This document shows, in pieces, positions 59,994-64,000 of a DNA stretch of 64,000 nt (its first letter is position 1; each line of letters begins with the position of its first letter). The notes beneath the pieces are model-generated. The model was not told where the DNA came from. It made no database searches and saw only the letters and a program-made list of their open reading frames with translations. The translations under genes were made by a program, and so were the position numbers. The stretch spans positions 173,331 to 237,330 of the forward strand of contig CM055107.1 of the NCBI GenBank assembly GCA_029204225.1, given 5' to 3'. Source of the stretch: Diphasiastrum complanatum (taxonomy: Eukaryota; Streptophyta; Lycopodiopsida; Lycopodiales; Lycopodiaceae).

Positions 59994-60878
59994 GTATGGT
60001 CTCTCTTCTAAACCTAAGATTAGAATGATTAAATATCTACAACTAATTGGGGAATTACAAGAGTGGCAATTAGCCACGACCTAGGAAGTATCTGCTGACG
60101 TCATGCCATCAGGTCAGATCTCTTTAGTTTTGGGTACTTGCATGATCTCTGGTGGTACTCCTTGGAGTGCGAGGACATAACGGGTTTTGTTTTCACCATT
60201 GGTTTTGCTTACCTCATCTGCCTTTCTCTCTTGCTGGACCGCAAAGGAATCTCGTTCGTGGATTCTTCGTGTTCGCGAATCGTTCGTGTTCGTGAACTGT
60301 CCATCTTCATCTTCGTTTGTATTTGCAAAACTTTTCGTGTCTCCAGATGTTCGAGTTCGCGAACATCTTTGTTAGGTGAAGGGCTGAAAGCTAGCAAGGC
60401 TTTGTAATCAGAAACACTTTGTTTCTTCACTGCCGGTAAATCCACAGTCATGAAACTTGACGACTTTGCTTTCCGTTCGAGGCACTGTTTAGCACGGTGC
60501 CCGGGTTTATTGCAAAGAAAACATAGATTCTGTTTAAGCGCCGCTAACCGTGCTTTGTCTTTCACCACCAATTTGTTCCTATTCTTTTTCTTCTTTGACT
60601 GTTGGTACGCTTTTGTTTCCAGCTCATCAAAAAACCATTTTTTACGCTTGTTAGACTTTTCTTGCTTGGGTTTCGGGGCCGTTTGGTCGTGCACGCTTTT
60701 CCATGATGCAACAACTGTACTATCATAGGCTTTCGCCACACAGATAGCATCCTCTAGTGATTTAAGGATATTTTGTTTGCATTCATTTTGATAGTCAACT
60801 GACAGTCCGACAATAAATTGCCACCGTGCTAACTTACGATCAAAACGCGGGACCTTGGCCAAAGAGTCCAAGAACTCT
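59993..60878 (-). pseudogene. Gag-like frame with zinc knuckle, fused between two copia fragments
   Basis: On the minus strand a frame from about 60871 to 60209 reads FIVGLSVDYQNE and LEDAICVAKAY, then a Lys-rich stretch, then the zinc knuckle CFLCNKPGHRAKQC (about 60533-60492). This is the layout of a gypsy-type Gag. It is then acidic to basic to its end. No ATG precedes it: it is joined to copia 2 integrase at about 60878. Its 3' part (60101-59993) is the repeat end also seen inverted at 1-109. The whole 885-bp block is foreign to both neighbouring copia elements. Confidence 0.65.
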
Positions 60879-62760
60879 GAGGTTTTCGATCTCTATTTGA
60901 TCTTCTAAGCTCTCCCTGCTCACTAGATTCGGGAGTATCTCCCTTCTTTGCACCATCTGTGACTGATAAGTACCATTTAGGTACTCTCTTGGGAATTTCA
61001 GCATCAAGCTTGACTTTGTCCAATGGATTTTCTATATCAAAATCCACTTCCTTCTTGACTTGTACTTTCGCTCCCTCATCAAAAGGTTTAGTGATTATCT
61101 TAGATTGTTCACCTTGGCCCATCTCGTCAAACGTAACATCTTTAGAAATTACAAGCTTATGTGCATTTGTGTCATACATCCTGTATGCCTTGGCCTTCTC
61201 ATCATATCCAAGGAAAATACACTTGATAGCTTTTGCATCCAATTTCCTTCGTTTCTCATCGGGAATATGAGCATAAGCATCACAACCAACTACTCTCAAA
61301 TAAGAAATATTAGGTTTCTTTCCAGTAACAACTTCATGAGGTGTCTTACCTTCCACATACTTTGTAGGACACCGATTCAGGATGTGCATAGCTGTGCTAC
61401 AAGATTCTACCCAAAAGGTGTTTGGCAGACCCTTGCTTTCAAGCATTGCCCTGGCCATCTCAACAATAGATCTATTCTTTTGTTCTGCAACTCCATTTTG
61501 TTGTGGTGAATAAGGTGTTGTAGTCCGTCTCTTGATCCCTTGATCTTTGCAGAAATTAATAAATTTTGTCAAAAAATACTCACCACCTCCATCAGATCTC
61601 AAAGTTTTGATGCAGCATCATGTTTGCTTTTCAACTAATGCCTTGAATTCCTTGAACTTAGCAAAAGCATCTGATTTCTTGCTTATGGAATAAATCCAAA
61701 TGCATTTGCTATAATCATCAATGAAGGTGATAAAGTAATAGTAGCCACTAAGAGATATAGTCTGCATAGGTCCACATAGATCATTGTGGACAAGATCTAG
61801 GATGCCACTGGCTCTTCTTGCTCCACTTTTGGGAAACCTTTCTCTGTGTAGTTTTCCCAAAATGCAACTTTCACAAATTTTTCCTTCAAAAGAAATATCA
61901 GACTATCCTATAACTAAATTACCTCTTTTGAGAATCTGTAAACTTTGAGCACTAATATTACCGAATCGTTGATGCCAAAGATCACTTCGACTAACAACCG
62001 TGCTTACCATAGCTTGAGCAAAAGATCTCACATTCAATTTGTAGAGTCGATTCCCGTTGACTCTAGCTTCTATGGCAATCACTTTGTAGTGATTCTTGAT
62101 GTCTTTGACAAACCTTGAGTTGTTGATCAGCCACCGTCCCAACAGATAGTAGATTGTTAGCTAAGCCAAGTACATATTGCACATTGCTTATCCACTTTAT
62201 CTTCTCGCTGGCTAACTTCACTGGTACCACTCCAACTCCTTTAATAGATAGCAATTTGCCATCGACTTGTCCAACTTCATCACCATTGTGAGTTTCCTTG
62301 AGTTCTGAAAACCACTCTTTCCTTGAAGTGATGTGCTTGGATGCACCACTATCAATGTACCAGGTATCCTTGGTTTCATCACTTGTCATTAATGCTGTAG
62401 TGAACAATTTTGCGCTCTCAGCTGTATCATCTTCATATTGATCATCATCATATTGATGTTGATCAATATAATTGTTTTCATAATAATGATCATTAAATTG
62501 ATGTTGATCACCATAATTTCCCACTTGCCCTTTGTCTTTTCTTTGTTCCATCTCCTTCTGTTTCTTGAAGCATTCACACTCCCAGTGGCCAGGTTCGTTT
62601 CAATACCTACAATTTCTATGTTTATTTTGCCTGAAATAGTCGTGTCCTTGACCTTGGCCTTGATTCCAATTGCCTCGATTTGGGCCATCATTGGATTGTT
62701 CTTGAAATTGTTGGAATGATCCACGATTTGAGTTTCCACCTCTTGATTGGTGTCTTCCCG
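60879..62760 (-). pseudogene. Copia 2: zinc knuckle, protease and integrase
   Basis: Minus-strand order: a Gly/Asn/Gln-rich end of Gag, then a zinc knuckle whose second Cys codon has become TGA (about 62605), then protease with DTWYIDSGASKHIT (about 62375). LLSVGTVADQ and LWHQRFGN (GAG-pre-integrase, about 61985) follow. The integrase core has HNDLCGPM, FIDDYSKCIWIY, RSDGGGEY and PQQNGVAEQKNR (about 61860-61490). The integrase C-terminal linker ends at SNRDRKPQ, where the gag-like block begins. RT and RNase H are missing. Frame changes lie near 62100 and 61615. It is a different copia lineage from copia 1 and 3. Confidence 0.88.
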
Positions 62761-62948
62761 TCTGAATCTTGAAGAGGATGATGATGATAATTAAATAATT
62801 TTCTGTAATAGATTTTTGATATATTACAAGGATCTCTCTTTTGTTATGAATTTGAATGCCTTTCGAAATATTGTAATACTTGACGAGTTTTTAGCTTGAT
62901 ATCTAAATTGTGCTCTTCTATAAAACCACTGAAAAAGTTAAACTAAAT

Positions 62949-63613
62949 ATTTATTTTTTGAATTGTGTCCTCCATGATTTGTTGCTCTATGAAATTCTCC
63001 CCTTGCTTGCCAATGAGATTTCTCCATGCCTTGTGATGACCAGATACTTAAGCTCCCATATTCCTTTGCAAAGTAAGTCACATGATGAAGAAGGATGTGC
63101 TGCAAACAATAGTTTTGATTAGTTACATCAGTAGAAAAAGATATAAGCCTAAATGAGAAAAGTTCCAGATAATGATATAGACTAGCACCATGTAATGAGT
63201 AACGTTGTCTTTTCCCCAACAATCATGTATAGATTCTACAAATGTGGTGCAATGATTTTGCAAAGTCTTCATATCTTCTGATGATAGGTTTTCTTTCCTG
63301 ATAACACCTATGAGTTTGTCTAAGTTGGTCCACACTTGTCCCTTTTCCACTCGATTACTTCCTTCCAGTGTTCGTGTGGCTTGAACAATTTCTCTCCAAA
63401 TTTCATATCTAACACTTGATTATTTGCATGTGTGATTGGATGATAATCTTCTTGCTTTAGCACCTCCAATTGATGGCTTATTAGGAACATTTCATTTTTT
63501 CTCGGAGAGTCTGCCACTTTCTGAATGCATCTATACACAATGAAATATACTCTAGATACATGGTATCCAAGAACCATCAAAGTCTTTTTCATTACAACCA
63601 AAACCTGTGACAA
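62949..63613 (-). pseudogene. Spliced gene fragment with a THYMH...QGMEKSHW module
   Basis: A TTGTCACAG acceptor near 63614 opens an exon that runs to about 63194 with one frame change near 63325. It ends DCWGKDNVTHYM. A TTTGCAG acceptor (about 63104) joins in phase to an exon reading HILLHHVTYFAKEYG, then WSSQGMEKSHWQARG and RATNHGG, ending in TAG at about 62940. The pattern H-x2-L-x2-HV-x(6)-GSL-x3-S-QG-E-x2-H-x2-R resembles the C-terminal region of large uncharacterised, often transposon-derived proteins (KDZ-like). The exact family is uncertain. No upstream catalytic part is present in the window. Confidence 0.4.
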
Positions 63614-64000
63614 TATTACTTCATGGTCTATGGCTAATAGAAGCCATCAGAAAGCTAAAAGAGAATGAATAGTAGAGTTTGAAACTAAAAGTGGACAAAT
63701 CAGTAACAAAATAAAATCAAATTTTAATAAATGATGGTCGTCTTTCCTGAACCACATATGTTAGCTTAACTAGGGTTAGTTCAAAATAGACTTATGTTAA
63801 CCACAAGTGTTAAGACTCTAGCACTCGAGGAACTTGCGGGCAACAAGTACGGTCCAATCACAAGTCAAGACCCTGCTCGACGGGAGTTTTGGATTGTACA
63901 AAATATGAGCAGAAGGCTCCAAAAAAATTTGAGCAGTGAACAACGTTACGATATTTCAGAGGTGTGAATACATAATTGGGCCATGTGTATGTTGAATAGT
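63614..64000. other. No recognisable gene
   Basis: AT-rich sequence upstream of the previous fragment. It could be an intron or the 5' flank of that gene. Confidence 0.45.

Overview
The window looks like gene-poor nuclear DNA of a land plant. The evidence is two Ty3/gypsy chromovirus copies and several Ty1/copia copies with tRNA-iMet-type primer sites, a CACTA (En/Spm) transposase, long (GA/CT)n tracts, short GT-AG introns, and one intact class I S-like RNase T2 gene. The sequence alone does not resolve the lineage further.

Layout. 1-2230: a repeat end, then a decayed gypsy pol (gypsy D). 2369-2760: a CACTA-like terminus. 2899-4526: very long GA microsatellites. 5567-9445 (minus): two related, decayed multi-exon genes resembling C48/Ulp1 peptidases. 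9545-14926: a full-length but dead copia element (copia 1) inserted upstream of the second of these. 16158-21105: a deleted chromovirus (gypsy A). 22480-22990: a GC-rich array of hairpin-forming units. 23651-30962 (minus): a decayed CACTA transposon with transposase-associated, TNP2 and TNP1-like parts and an internal duplication. 32061-34394: a three-exon unknown gene between related palindromes, ending in three consecutive perfect inverted repeats. 36376-48209: a chromovirus (gypsy B) with a younger copia (copia C, 39821-45419) nested in its reverse transcriptase. Copia C lacks a protease and carries about 1.1 kb of unrelated DNA in place of its own reverse transcriptase. 53694-54905: the intact RNase gene. 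56250-63613: fragments of gypsy C, copia 3, a gag-bearing chimera, copia 2 and another gene fragment.

The most informative structure is a pair of direct duplications. Segment A (34420-36375 and 50830-52795) and segment C (48209-48890 and 55262-55965) occur in the same order twice. Between A and C the right unit holds the S-like RNase gene. The left unit holds gypsy B, whose 3' LTR is cut off exactly at segment C. The simplest reading is a tandem duplication of an RNase locus followed by loss of the left RNase copy through gypsy insertion and deletion.

Only the RNase gene looks clearly functional. The palindrome-flanked gene at 32440-33576 is the best candidate for something undescribed, although its first exon needs a frame correction or an extra intron. 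All other coding sequence is transposon-derived or broken. Domain assignments come from motifs read by eye; no searches were run.
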